In this document: positions 53,076-61,955 of the stretch, in pieces
How positions within the stretch are numbered: the stretch's first letter is position 1
Layout: each line of letters starts with the position of its first letter
Assembly (NCBI GenBank): GCA_963720645.1
Contig: CAVRFX010000019.1
Coordinates: 248,001 to 312,000 of the forward strand
Length of the DNA stretch: 64,000 nucleotides
Reading direction: 5' to 3'
From: RYN-230 sp963720645
Lineage (GTDB): Bacteria; Actinomycetota; Actinomycetes; Streptosporangiales; Streptosporangiaceae
The notes under the pieces: model-generated
The model's database searches: none
What the model was told of the DNA's origin: nothing
The model's input: only the letters and a program-made list of their open reading frames with translations
Program-made: the position numbers and the translations under genes

Positions 53076-53582
53076 GTGGCTGACTCCGGGGCCAGCGTGA
53101 CCGCGCTGTTCCGCGAGCACCATGCCGACCTGGTCCGGCTGGCCGTGCTGATGACCGGCGACCGGGCGTCCGCTGAGGACATCGTCCAGGACGTGTTCGC
53201 CCGCCTGTGTGCCCGCGACCGGCTGCCGGATCCCGCCGGTGCGCCCGCGTACGTGCGGGCCGCCGTCCTGAATGGCTGCCGCAGTGCGCTGCGCCGCCGG
53301 GCTGTCGCGCGCCGCTTCGGGGGCGCGCGCGACGCCACGGCGGCGGACGTGACCCAGAGATCCGCGGAGAGCGAGGCCCTGCTGGCCGAGGACCGCCGGG
53401 AGGTGCTGGCCGCCCTGGCCGGGCTGTCCCGGCGGCGCCGCGAGGTGCTGGTGCTCCGCTACTGGCTGGGGCTGCCGGAGGCCGAGATCGCGGCGATCCT
53501 GGGGGTCAGACCCGGCACCGTCAAGTCAACCGCCGCGCGGGGGATCGCCGCCCTCGCGCGCGAGCTCGGGGAGCCAGCATGA
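53076..53582 (+). CDS. ECF sigma factor (SigE-like family)
   Basis: 168 residues from GTG 53076. Region 2 reads LFREHHADLVRLAVLMTGDR then ASAEDIVQDVFARL, and region 4 LSRRRREVLVLRYWLGLPEA with EIAAILGVRPGTVKSTAARG, the helix-turn-helix that reads the -35 element. Actinobacterial SigE-like subgroup. The stop overlaps the ATG of a membrane protein gene (ATGA), the usual coupling between an ECF factor and its membrane partner. Confidence 0.92.
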   Translation: MADSGASVTALFREHHADLVRLAVLMTGDRASAEDIVQDVFARLCARDRLPDPAGAPAYVRAAVLNGCRSALRRRAVARRFGGARDATAADVTQRSAESEALLAEDRREVLAALAGLSRRRREVLVLRYWLGLPEAEIAAILGVRPGTVKSTAARGIAALARELGEPA

Positions 53583-54831
53583 CCAGGACCGAAGACCGGC
53601 TGACCGACGCGCTCACCGCCGCAGCCCGCGCCGTCCCCCAGGAGACGCTCCGCCCGCTCATCGCCCCGCCGGCCCGGCGACGTCAGCCCGCGTGGCTCGC
53701 CCCGGCCGCCGCGGCGCTGGGCATCGTCCTGGTGGTGGGCGTGGCGCTGGCCGTGGGCAGCCGGGTCGGCCGGTCCGGGGCGGGCTTCTCAGCCGCTGCG
53801 GCCGGCGCTGCCGCGGTACTACTGTCGAAGCCGGCCTGGACGGCGGCCGGGATCCCCGTCCCGTGGTCCGGTCCACGGCCACCGGCGCGGTGACCAGCAC
53901 GGTCCCCGTCCCCATCGTCAAGCACATCACCGGGTACGGGACCGATGCGGTCGCCTCGGCGCGCAACGGACGGTTCTTCGTGGCCGCCTTCGTGCCGGGC
54001 GGAGGGGAACGCGTCTACCAGTTCAGGGTGACCCGGGAAGGCCGCGTGTCCGGGTTCTCCGCACTGCCGGGCGGCGTGCTCGGCCGGGGACAGTGGGAAG
54101 CCAGCACGCTGGCCGCCACGCCCGACGGGTCGCAGGTGGCCGTGGCCTTCACCTTCGTCGGCTCCAGCACGCCGGACGCCGATTACATCGTCGGTATCGA
54201 CACGGCGACCGGCGCGAGGACCGTGTGGCGGGGGACGGGTCGTGATCTCGGAGGAGCCTCGTTCACGGTCCAGAACCTGTCCTGGACCGCCAGCGGCCAC
54301 GAACTGGTGTTCCTCGGGCGGTGGTGCCGCGGGGCCACCACGTTCACGAACGCGATCTGCCGGTCCGGTTCCTGGGCGGCGGAGGCCCGGTCGCTCAACC
54401 CGGTGGCCGGCGGGCGGCTGGACAGCGGGCGGATGCTGCTGCGCCAGTCGGCCCGGTTCCCCTATCTCGCGCAGGCGCTGATCAGCCCGGACGGTACCGC
54501 GCTCACGGCTGTGGTGCTCCGCGGGGCGGTGGTCGGCTCTCACGCGGTCAGCGGTGCGGCTCCGGACAACCTGTCGGTCGAGATGATCTCCGTCGCGACC
54601 GGCCAGAACGTGGCCACCCTCTATCACCGCCTGCTGGGGCCGACCTCGCAGATCGTCGGCGCGCCCCACTTCCTGGTTCTCAGCGCCGACGCTGCGAGGG
54701 AGCACTGGCTGCTCAACGGGGGCATCAGCGGGGGGGCCGGCTACAACAACGGGTTCAACGGGTGGATCCACCACGGCCGGCTGGTACAGCTGTGGCCCCG
54801 CGACGGCACGGACGCCGACGAAGCCTGGTGA
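53579..54831 (+). CDS. Membrane protein coupled to the sigma factor, extracellular propeller-like domain (frameshifted)
   Basis: A short cytoplasmic N-terminus (EDRLTDALTAAARAVPQETL) is followed by one membrane segment (AALGIVLVVGVALAVG). The extracytoplasmic part then moves between frames at about 53805-53840: PRYYVEAG-like residues can be read only with two compensating indels, after which VVRSTATGAVTSTVPVPIVK runs open to 54831 with WD/propeller-like strands (TLAATPDGSQVAVAFTF, ALISPDGTALTAVVL). No zinc anti-sigma (HxxxCxxC) motif is seen, so an anti-sigma role is inferred only from position. The frame breaks may be sequencing errors. Confidence 0.7.
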
Positions 54832-54955
54832 CCCGAGTCCGGCGGCTGCCGTCCCCGGCCGGAGGCCACGTGCCGCTGCGCGGCCATGTGCCGCCCAGCC
54901 GGTCAGGGCTGGGCGGCACGCGGCTGGGTGCACTTCAGGACAGCGCTGCTCTAAG

Positions 54956-56740
54956 TCACAGGCAGAGCGGGGTGGCGCAGTCCTCCTCCACCTCCCGGGC
55001 CGTCCCGGTGACGAGGTCCACCTCCCCGTCCAGCACGGCCTCCGTCACCATGGCCGGTTCCAGTCCTGCCGCCGGGACGCGAACCGGGGCGGGCACCGGG
55101 ACCGGCGCCGGCCGGAGCCCGCGGCGGGCGGACCGCAGGCCGCTCAGCGCGGTCACCGCCCCGAGCGCTGACACCACGGTGATGACAGCCAGCGCGGGCC
55201 GGTAGGCGCCCAGCGTCGCCTGCGCCGAGGTGATCCGGCTGGCCCCCCCGGCGTCCACCACCGCGGTCACGACCGCGAGCACGATCGCGCCGCCGACCTG
55301 GAACGAGGTCTGGAACAGGCTGGCCGCCAGGCCCTGCTCCGCGTCGGCCACGCCGTCGGTCGCGGCCAGGCTGAGCGCGGAGAAGCCCAGGCCGAACGCG
55401 ATGCCGATGAGCACCACCGCCGGCAAGATCACCGACGGGTAGTCAGGCTGGACGCCGACCCGGAGGAACACGGCGTAGCCGGCCACCAGGCTGGCGAACG
55501 CGAGCACCGAGACCCGGGCGGTCCCGAACCGCCCGATGATCGCACTCATCCGGGTGGACAGCACCGCCACCATCACGCCGGCCGGCAGGAACGCGAGCGC
55601 CGTGGCGATCGCGGACCAGGACGCCAGGGTCTGCAGGTACTGGGTGACGAGGAACTGGAACGAAACGTAAGACCCGAACAGCGTCAGCGCACCGATGTTG
55701 GCCCGGGTCAGCGGCCCGGAGCGGAAGATGCCCAGCGGCACCAGCGGGTCCACGCTGCGCCGCTCGATGATGACGAAGGTGGCGAGGAGAAGGGCGACGA
55801 TCGCGAACGAGCCCACGGTCCGGGCCGACCCCCAGCCGGCCTGCTGAGCCGAGACGACGGTGTAGACCAGCAACAGCATCGCGCCGGTCACGGTCGCCGC
55901 CCCGGGGATGTCGAACCGGCGGCTGCCGCGGGGTTCCCGCGAGGCGGGAGCGCGCGGGATGAACCGGAACGCGGCGATCAGCGTGACCAGGGCCACCGGC
56001 GCGGGCACCAGCAGCGTCAGCCGCCAGCTCACCTCGGTGAGCAGGCCGGACAGCACCAGGCCGAGCGAGAATCCGCTCGCCCCGAAGGCCGAGTACACGC
56101 TGATGGCCCGGGTGCGCATCGGGCCCTCGTGGAAGTCGGTGGTGAGCAGGGACAGTCCGGCGGGAGCGGTGAACGCCGCCGCAATGCCCTTGACGAACCG
56201 GGCAGCGATCAGCAGGCCAACGCTGCTGACCAGCCCGCCGAACAGCGAGGCCACCGCGAACAGGGCCAGGGCCGCCAGGAAGACGCGCCGCCGGCCGAGC
56301 AGGTCGGCGGCCCGGCCGCCGAGGAGCAGCAAGCCGCCGTAGCCGAGCACGTACCCGCTGATCACCCACTGCAGGGACGAGGTGGACAGCCCGAGGTCGG
56401 CGCGGATGGCCGGCAGGGCGACGCCGACCATGGACACGTCGAGCGCGTCGAGGAACAGGGCTCCGCACAGCACGATCAGGATCGCCCACAGCCGCGGGCT
56501 CCAGCGCTGGTCACCAGCCCGTGCGGGCGGCGCTGGCGGCCGCGTGCCCGCCGGCGCCTGCTGCGTGCCCACGGGCGCCTGCTGCGTGCCCGCCGGCGCC
56601 TGCCGCGTGCCCGCCGGCGCCTGCTGCGTGCCCGCGGGGGCCTGCTGCTGGGACCCGCCCACCGGGCGGGAGGCCCGCGCCACCTCGGATCGAAGGGACA
56701 GGGAGGGAGAGGCCGCCTGGGTGCGGCTGGGTGACTCCAT
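54956..56740 (-). CDS. MFS drug transporter (DHA2/EmrB type, 14 helices)
   Basis: 594 residues. Motif A GGRAADLLGRRRVFLAALAL, motif C-like SAFGASGFSLGLVLSGLLTE and FLDALDVSMVGVALPAIRAD at helix 1 mark a proton-driven drug exporter of the DHA2 group. About 70 residues precede helix 1 and contain five tandem QQAPAGT-like heptads. The gene is divergent from a MarR regulator with a perfect operator between them, so efflux is probably induced by a MarR ligand. Confidence 0.9.
   Translation of the reverse strand: MESPSRTQAASPSLSLRSEVARASRPVGGSQQQAPAGTQQAPAGTRQAPAGTQQAPVGTQQAPAGTRPPAPPARAGDQRWSPRLWAILIVLCGALFLDALDVSMVGVALPAIRADLGLSTSSLQWVISGYVLGYGGLLLLGGRAADLLGRRRVFLAALALFAVASLFGGLVSSVGLLIAARFVKGIAAAFTAPAGLSLLTTDFHEGPMRTRAISVYSAFGASGFSLGLVLSGLLTEVSWRLTLLVPAPVALVTLIAAFRFIPRAPASREPRGSRRFDIPGAATVTGAMLLLVYTVVSAQQAGWGSARTVGSFAIVALLLATFVIIERRSVDPLVPLGIFRSGPLTRANIGALTLFGSYVSFQFLVTQYLQTLASWSAIATALAFLPAGVMVAVLSTRMSAIIGRFGTARVSVLAFASLVAGYAVFLRVGVQPDYPSVILPAVVLIGIAFGLGFSALSLAATDGVADAEQGLAASLFQTSFQVGGAIVLAVVTAVVDAGGASRITSAQATLGAYRPALAVITVVSALGAVTALSGLRSARRGLRPAPVPVPAPVRVPAAGLEPAMVTEAVLDGEVDLVTGTAREVEEDCATPLCL
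56543..56647 (-). repeat. 21-bp minisatellite encoding QQAPAGT heptads
   Basis: Five tandem 21-bp units encode QQAPAGT, QQAPAGT, RQAPAGT, QQAPVGT, QQAPAGT in the cytoplasmic tail of the MFS transporter. Units differ by one or two substitutions. In-frame length makes copy-number change tolerable. Confidence 0.85.
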
Positions 56741-56767
56741 GAGCTAGACCATATGCATGTACAAGCA

Positions 56768-56804
56768 CTAGATGCAACTGCAATTAATGTAGTTGCATCT
56801 AGTC
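56768..56804. promoter_or_regulatory. MarR-type operator, perfect 13-bp inverted repeat
   Basis: ACTAGATGCAACT (56768-56780) and AGTTGCATCTAGT (56792-56804) are perfectly complementary across an 11-bp AT-rich spacer, in the 87-bp region between the divergent MFS and MarR genes. The GTTGCAT core fits MarR-family sites. A dimer bound here would repress both genes. Confidence 0.8.
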
Positions 56805-56827
56805 TGGCTTCGCGCTATCCTGCGCTC

Positions 56828-57244
56828 GTGGGCGGAGCAACGGACGAGACGCTGGTGAGCACGTGGCGGGCCATCGCGGCCAGCCACGCGGCGGCCAACG
56901 CCGCGCTCGAGCGTGAACTGGCCCGCCAGGGCCTCGGCGTCAGCGAGTTCGAGGTGCTCGACCGGCTGTCCGAGAGCCCGCAGGACAAGTTCCGGGCCCA
57001 GGAACTGGCCGACGCGGTCCACCTCAGCCAGAGTGCCCTGTCCCGGCTGATCGACCGGCTGGAAAAGAACGGCCTGGTCCAGCGGTCGCTGTGCGGCGAG
57101 GACCGGCGGGGCATCTACGTGACCCTCACCGGGGAAGGCCAGCGGCGTCACGCCGAGGCCGCACCCGTGCACCGGGAAGTGCTGGCCCGGATCCTCCCGC
57201 CCTCGCTGGTCGAGTGCCAGTGCACCGACGCGGTTCCCGCCTGA
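56828..57244 (+). CDS. MarR family transcriptional regulator
   Basis: 138 residues from GTG 56828. The start at 56753 is rejected because it would place the operator inside the gene. The winged helix covers FEVLDRLSESPQDKFRAQEL, ADAVHLSQSALSRLIDRLEK and the wing LVQRSLCGEDRRGIYVTLT. ERELARQGLGVSEFEVLD is the usual dimerisation/helix 1-2 segment. Likely represses itself and the divergent DHA2 exporter. Confidence 0.9.
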   Translation: MGGATDETLVSTWRAIAASHAAANAALERELARQGLGVSEFEVLDRLSESPQDKFRAQELADAVHLSQSALSRLIDRLEKNGLVQRSLCGEDRRGIYVTLTGEGQRRHAEAAPVHREVLARILPPSLVECQCTDAVPA

Positions 57245-57370
57245 CGCGGCCGGTCGTTCCCCGCCGGCCGGGCCGGGCACCTGGGCACACCTGACCCCCG
57301 ACCTCCCAGACCCTGCGAAATCAGGCGCCCGGAGCAGCGGATCTCGTGATCCCCCCGTAACCTGGCCCCC

Positions 57371-58219
57371 ATGGGCATGATGATGGCCGTCAGCTTCGAA
57401 CGCTACGGACGGCTCTACTACCTGGACCCCGGGCCGCTCACGCCCCGGGTCGGCGACAAGGTTCTCGTGCCCACCGACGCCGGGCCCGAGGTGGCCGACG
57501 TGATCTGGGCCCCGCAGTGGGTGGATGACGACGTGGACGGGCTGCCGGTGTGCGCCGGGCTCGCCACCGACGAGCACCTGTCCCGGGACGAGGCCAACCG
57601 GGGCCGCCGCGCCGAGGCCCGGGTGGCCGCCCGCCGTCTGGCCCGCGAGCACGGACTGCCCATGAAGATCATCGGTGTGGACTACGTTGACGATCCCAAC
57701 GTGTACACCATCTACTTCAGCGCGCCCGGCCGGGTCGACTTCCGGGCCCTCGTCCGCGACCTGGCCGCCCGGCTGCGCGGCCGGGTGGAGCTGCGCCAGA
57801 TCGGCCCGCGGGACGAGGCCCGGCTGCAGGGCGGCATCGGGCCGTGCGGCCGTGACCTGTGCTGTTCCACGTTCCTGAAGGACTTCGAGCCGGTGTCGGT
57901 CCGGATGGCCAAGGACCAGGAGCTGCCGGTCAACCCGCTGCGGATCGCCGGGGCCTGCGGCCGCCTGATGTGCTGCCTCAAGTACGAGCACCCGCTCTAC
58001 CAGGACTTCCGCAAGGACGCCCCCAGCATCGGCTCCTCCGTCGAGACCCCCGAGGGCCCGGGCGTCGTCACCGGCCACAGCGTGCCCGGCGACAAGATCG
58101 TGGTCAAGCTGGCCCGCGACGGAAGCAAGTGCGCCTGCCCGAAGGCCAGCGTCTGCGGGTCCCGCCAGGCCTACGAGGCCAAGTACGGCGACCAGGCCGC
58201 CGCCACCCCCGCCGAGTAG
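57371..58219 (+). CDS. ricT: RicT/PSP1 family protein
   Basis: 282 residues. The PSP1 domain is unmistakable: VYTIYFSAPGRVDFRALVRD, LRQIGPRDEARLQGGIGPCG, RDLCCSTFLKDFEPVSVRMA and GRLMCCLKYEHPLYQ. The clustered CG..LCC and MCC cysteines are those that bind Fe-S clusters in the Bacillus RicAFT complex, though actinobacteria lack that full complex. Cytosolic. It is followed 9 bp later by an exported hydrolase gene. Confidence 0.92.
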   Translation: MGMMMAVSFERYGRLYYLDPGPLTPRVGDKVLVPTDAGPEVADVIWAPQWVDDDVDGLPVCAGLATDEHLSRDEANRGRRAEARVAARRLAREHGLPMKIIGVDYVDDPNVYTIYFSAPGRVDFRALVRDLAARLRGRVELRQIGPRDEARLQGGIGPCGRDLCCSTFLKDFEPVSVRMAKDQELPVNPLRIAGACGRLMCCLKYEHPLYQDFRKDAPSIGSSVETPEGPGVVTGHSVPGDKIVVKLARDGSKCACPKASVCGSRQAYEAKYGDQAAATPAE

Positions 58220-58228
58220 CCTCGCCCC

Positions 58229-59824
58229 GTGGCCTTCCCGATCCGGCGCCGCCGCCGGCAGGCCCTGGCGCTGGCCGCCGGGATGCCCGCCGTCGTGCTC
58301 GCGGCCTGCAGCACCGGCGCCGCCCACCCGGCCGCCGGCGCACCCGGCTCCAGTGCGGCGGCCACCCCGCAGGCCAGCGTCCCGATCGCCGAGCCGGCCG
58401 GGCCACCGCCGACCACCCTGGCCGGGTACTACGCCCAGACCCTGCGGTGGCAGCCCTGCGACAAGGTCTTCCAGTGCTCGCGGCTGCTCGTCCCGTTCGA
58501 CTACCGCCGGCCCGGCTGGCGGCGGTTCTCGCTGCCGGTGATCCGGCTGCGGGCCACCGACCCCGCGAAGCGGATCGGCTCGCTCGTCGTCAACCCCGGC
58601 GGCCCCGGCGGCTCCGGCATCAGCTACGCGATGCAGGCCCGCACCGAGATCGCCGCCCCGGTGCGGGCCCGCTTCGACGTGGTCGGCTTCGACCCCCGCG
58701 GGGTTGGCGCCAGCGAGCCCGCCGTGCACTGCCTGTCCGGCCCCCAGCTGGACACGTACTTCTCCACTAACGAAAACCTCACCGGGGCCGCCCACCTCGC
58801 CCCGGTCGTCGCCGAGGCGAAAGTGTTCGCCCGGGGGTGCGAGCGTGAGTCCGGGACGCTGCTGCCGTGGGTGGGCACCCGCAACGCCGCCCGCGACATG
58901 GACGTGCTGCGGGCCGCGCTCGGCGACCCGAAACTGACCTATCTCGGCAAGTCCTACGGCACCTACCTGGGCACCTGGTACGCACAACTCTTTCCCTCCC
59001 ACGTCAGGGCGCTGGTCCTGGACGGGGCGATCGACCCGGGCAGCTCTTCGTTGCGGATGAATATCGTGCAGGGGCAGGGCTTCGAGGTCGCGCTGCGCGC
59101 GTTCGTGGCGGACTGCGTCGCGCGCGCCGGCTGCCCCCTGGGGCGTGGTTCCGTCGCGGCGGGGGTGGGGCGGATCGAGGCCCTGGTCAGCCAGGCCACG
59201 GCGCATCCGCTGGCCAACAACCTGTCCAGCCAGCGGGCCGACGGGGCCGTGGTGCTGAACGGGATCGCGACCGCGCTGTACAGCCAGGCGTACTGGCCGA
59301 CGCTGCGCGAGGCGCTGGGCTCCGCGTTCCGCGGTGACGCGACCGTGCTGGTCGAGCTGGCCAACGCCCTCTGGGAGCGCAACGCCAGCGGCCAGTACAC
59401 CAACCTGGCCGACGCGAACATGGCGATCGACTGCCTGGACCGGCCCTGGCCCGCCGGGAGCCCGGCCGGGCTGGCCCGCTGGCGGGCGGCGGCCGCCACT
59501 GCGCAGCGGGCCGCGCCGGCCTTCGGGGCCCCGATCATGTGGGGCAGCCTGCCGTGCGCGTACTGGCCGGTCCGTGCCTACCCCCGGCCGTCGATCCGCG
59601 CGGCGGGTGCCCCGCCGATCCTGGTCATCGGCAACAAGCGGGACCCGGCCACGCCGTACCGCTGGGCCCAGGCCCTGGCCGGGGACCTTCGCTCCGGGGT
59701 GTTGCTGGGGTGGGACGGCAACGGCCATACCGCCTACATGCGCGGGAGTTCCTGCGTGGACGGCATCGTGAACCGGTACCTGCTGGACCTGGCCGTGCCC
59801 CGCACCGGTACCGTCTGCCCCTGA
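58229..59824 (+). CDS. Exported alpha/beta hydrolase, tripeptidyl aminopeptidase-like
   Basis: 531 residues. The N-terminus is basic then hydrophobic (QALALAAGMPAVVLAACSTG), with AAC as a probable lipobox, so a lipoprotein. An S33-type peptidase fold follows: LVVNPGGPGGSGISYAM (oxyanion block), DVVGFDPRGVGAS, nucleophile elbow YLGKSYGTYLG (G-x-S-x-G), late Asp in VIGNKRDPATPY and His in GNGHTAYM, with the Cys-rich AP_C lid (NMAIDCLDRPWP, GSLPCAYWPV). Related to Streptomyces tripeptidyl aminopeptidases (Slp/Tap). Confidence 0.9.
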   Translation: MAFPIRRRRRQALALAAGMPAVVLAACSTGAAHPAAGAPGSSAAATPQASVPIAEPAGPPPTTLAGYYAQTLRWQPCDKVFQCSRLLVPFDYRRPGWRRFSLPVIRLRATDPAKRIGSLVVNPGGPGGSGISYAMQARTEIAAPVRARFDVVGFDPRGVGASEPAVHCLSGPQLDTYFSTNENLTGAAHLAPVVAEAKVFARGCERESGTLLPWVGTRNAARDMDVLRAALGDPKLTYLGKSYGTYLGTWYAQLFPSHVRALVLDGAIDPGSSSLRMNIVQGQGFEVALRAFVADCVARAGCPLGRGSVAAGVGRIEALVSQATAHPLANNLSSQRADGAVVLNGIATALYSQAYWPTLREALGSAFRGDATVLVELANALWERNASGQYTNLADANMAIDCLDRPWPAGSPAGLARWRAAAATAQRAAPAFGAPIMWGSLPCAYWPVRAYPRPSIRAAGAPPILVIGNKRDPATPYRWAQALAGDLRSGVLLGWDGNGHTAYMRGSSCVDGIVNRYLLDLAVPRTGTVCP

Positions 59825-59899
59825 CCGGCGCGGGTCCGCGGCCGGGACACGGGCTGGTGGGCAGACCGGTAGACTCGGTGGGCCGCCGGATGGCGGCTT

Positions 59900-59973
59900 G
59901 CCGCCTTAGCTCAGTCGGTCAGAGCGACGCACTCGTAATGCGTAGGTCATCGGTTCGATTCCGATAGGCGGCT
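59900..59973 (+). tRNA. tRNA-Thr (anticodon CGT)
   Basis: 74 nt: acceptor GCCGCCT/AGGCGGC, D-arm AGCTCAGTCGGTCAGAGC, anticodon stem ACGCA/TGCGT around CTCGTAA (anticodon CGT), T-arm CGGTTCGATTCCG. CCA not encoded. Confidence 0.96.
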
Positions 59974-59981
59974 CCCACGTC

Positions 59982-60015
59982 AGAGGCCCCTTCCGATCAT
60001 GGAAGGGGCCTCTTT
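59982..60015 (+). terminator. Rho-independent terminator after tRNA-Thr
   Basis: AGAGGCCCCTTCC and GGAAGGGGCCTCT form a perfect 13-bp stem around GATCAT, followed by TTTGG. Begins 9 nt after the tRNA. Confidence 0.85.
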
Positions 60016-60034
60016 GGTGTTAACTAGCCTGCTA

Positions 60035-60527
60035 GGGCGTGTTTAATGAGTGGCGGGGGAGCCACTCGTTGATCGCGGCGATGCGCAAGGTGGCTCCGTA
60101 GCGGGTGGCGAATTCATCGTAATGGGTAGCCACCGCCTGGTTGCGCTTGAGCCCGCTCAATGACCACCCCGGCCCGGCGGCCCGCCTACAGATCACCCGT
60201 TTCCGCCCCAGCGGCGGGCTGGTGCGCTCGGGCCACCGTGGAATCCACGGACACATCCTAGGTGATCAGCCCCTCCGCGTCCGCCCGCACCCGCCACCGG
60301 ATGCCGTCAATCAGCGTGCCCTTCGCGTGTTCCGGCGGGCAGTCGCGCCCACTGCGCGTCGCTCCGCTCTCTCCGCCCGCTCACCGCTAAGGTGGCCACG
60401 AGGTCTCCGTGCAGATGGTCTTCTTGGTCGTTGACTCATCTACTGGAGGCCTCGCCCGTTATAGGCAGCGACATGCGGGAATCTCCAGATCACGTCAGGC
60501 AGCTAAGCCCACTTTTGAAACACGCCC
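60035..60527. mobile_element. Decayed IS5-family copy 3
   Basis: Both ends of the IS5-type element are recognisable (GGGCGTGTTTAATGAGTGGCG left; CACTTTTGAAACACGCCC right, with TA outside), as are pieces such as AGCCACTCGTTGATCGCGGC, but only 493 of 1040 bp remain, with several internal deletions. Same orientation as copy 2. The oldest of the three copies. Confidence 0.85.
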
Positions 60528-60786
60528 TAACAGTGGGGGCTTAACGCTAAGGTTCCAGACGGCCGTCGGCCTGGTTGGTTGGGATTTCTTGCGGCGACGT
60601 CTGCATTACTCAGGCGCCCAGCATACTATATGTGTGTGACGCTGAATGACAGCAAGGAGGGTATCGACCACTCCGATGTTAGGAATCCGCAGCGGCCGGG
60701 TACTTGGCCATCCATGCGATAGACAAACGCATGACTGGCAGGTGAACAGAGATCCTTTTTTCGACTATGGACGCGTTTGGCCCATG

Positions 60787-61077
60787 TCAAATATCAGAAG
60801 GTGGCGTTGCTGGCCTGATCGAGCATGAGTCGCCATTGTTGACGCCCTCAAGAAAAGCTGTCCACTCCCGGCGTGTGAATGACAGCACACAGCCGAATGG
60901 ATCCCGTGAGTTCCGGACAAGGATCGAGTCGTCGACGAGCGCTACCTCGACACAGTTGCCATTGTGGCCTGACGCCGAGCTCTTGTGCCAGACAATGGGG
61001 GTGCGCTCCGTATCTGTGACGAATTCTACTTTATGGGACTGTTGAACTCTCCCGCGCAGCCGAGCCACGTGCCACAC
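60787..61077 (-). CDS. DUF397 domain protein
   Basis: 96 residues. IVWHKSSASGHNGNCVEVAL, ILVRNSRDPFGCVLSF and FTRREWTAFLEGV are the DUF397 core. In actinomycetes, DUF397 proteins are paired with XRE/DUF5753 regulators of the Scr1/BldB-WhiJ type and are thought to act as partners in control of development or phage/toxin responses. GTG codons at 61077 and 61068 are the possible starts. Confidence 0.88.
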   Translation of the reverse strand: MWHVARLRGRVQQSHKVEFVTDTERTPIVWHKSSASGHNGNCVEVALVDDSILVRNSRDPFGCVLSFTRREWTAFLEGVNNGDSCSIRPATPPSDI

Positions 61078-61701
61078 CCTTCAGATCAAGCCTTCTACCT
61101 ACGGCACAGCCAGTACGCGATGCCAGCGCGGACGTTGATAGTGCACAGCAACGTTACGGCCATCCGCACGAGGCGCGTAAGGCCAACTCCACCCCGTTGT
61201 GGATCTCTGTGCACGAAGTATATACGTTACGGGGCAATCCGGCCACTGCCCGTGTGCGACGACGAGCAACGCGGCGCTTAGTGGTTCACGCGCGACAAGT
61301 CCGGGCCTTCGTATGTACCCCTTAAGTTGTGCCTTACTTCCTTATCCTGCTTGGCCTGAAATTCGCCCGAATCCGCTACAAAGCGGCGGTCGGGGACGCG
61401 GTCAAGGACTACAGGAGAGAGATGACGGAGATTGGCCGGCGCCGGGTACTAAAAGGGGCCCGGGGCGCGAGTCCCCGGGCCCGCCGACTGCGTGGAGCAG
61501 GAAGTGCAACAATGGAGCCGCACAACTGGGGCCCCAATCACGACCGTGGGGCCGTTGGCCACCTATCGCGGTTGAACCAATCGTCATTCGTGCCATTGGT
61601 CCCGTATCGCGATGATCGCGACCTAGGAACCTCACGTAAGGCTGGCCGTTAAGAATCGAGTCTTTCGCCGAGGAGCAACGGGCCATAAGCCGCGGAAATA
61701 C
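61078..61701. other. Gap of about 620 bp between DUF397 genes
   Basis: Frames with hydrophobic starts exist (for example PYFLILLGLKFARIRYKAAV near 61335 on the plus strand) but lack a ribosome site or known domain; I do not call them genes. Confidence 0.35.
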
Positions 61702-61902
61702 TTACTTCAAGGTAATGCTGTCCGTTCGAACTGCGTGGAGAAACTCTTCCCATGCGAGAGCAGGGAAAGGCAGTGCTCCTCGGCCGCGGTTCTTGGTGTC
61801 CCGGACGTAGACGGCGGTCTTGCTGCTTGCGACCTCCACACAGTTTCCGCCCGCTGACCGCGAGCTGACTTGCCATATTAGATTAGCTGGAAAATCATAC
61901 AT
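61702..61902 (-). CDS. DUF397 domain protein
   Basis: 66 residues, a complete minimal DUF397: LIWQVSSRSAGGNCVEVASS, AVYVRDTKNRGRGALPF and ALAWEEFLHAVR. It lies about 50 bp downstream of the XRE/DUF5753 gene on the same strand, the standard operon order, so this is probably its cognate partner. Confidence 0.92.
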   Translation of the reverse strand: MYDFPANLIWQVSSRSAGGNCVEVASSKTAVYVRDTKNRGRGALPFPALAWEEFLHAVRTDSITLK

Positions 61903-61955
61903 GCATGCTTCCCCTTCAGGTTGATGCTGCTACCTGATTGTCTGAACATCGCCGC

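Noticed and set aside
53579..53893. Classic zinc anti-sigma factor downstream of the ECF gene
   Set aside because: No HxxxCxxC motif is present; only the position suggests an anti-sigma role.
56543..56647. Short tandem repeats considered as CRISPR or iterons
   Set aside because: Contiguous 21-bp coding heptads without spacers.
56768..59728. 986-codon minus-strand open frame opposite MarR, ricT and the hydrolase
   Set aside because: Spans three well-supported genes on the other strand and has low-complexity composition; a GC shadow.
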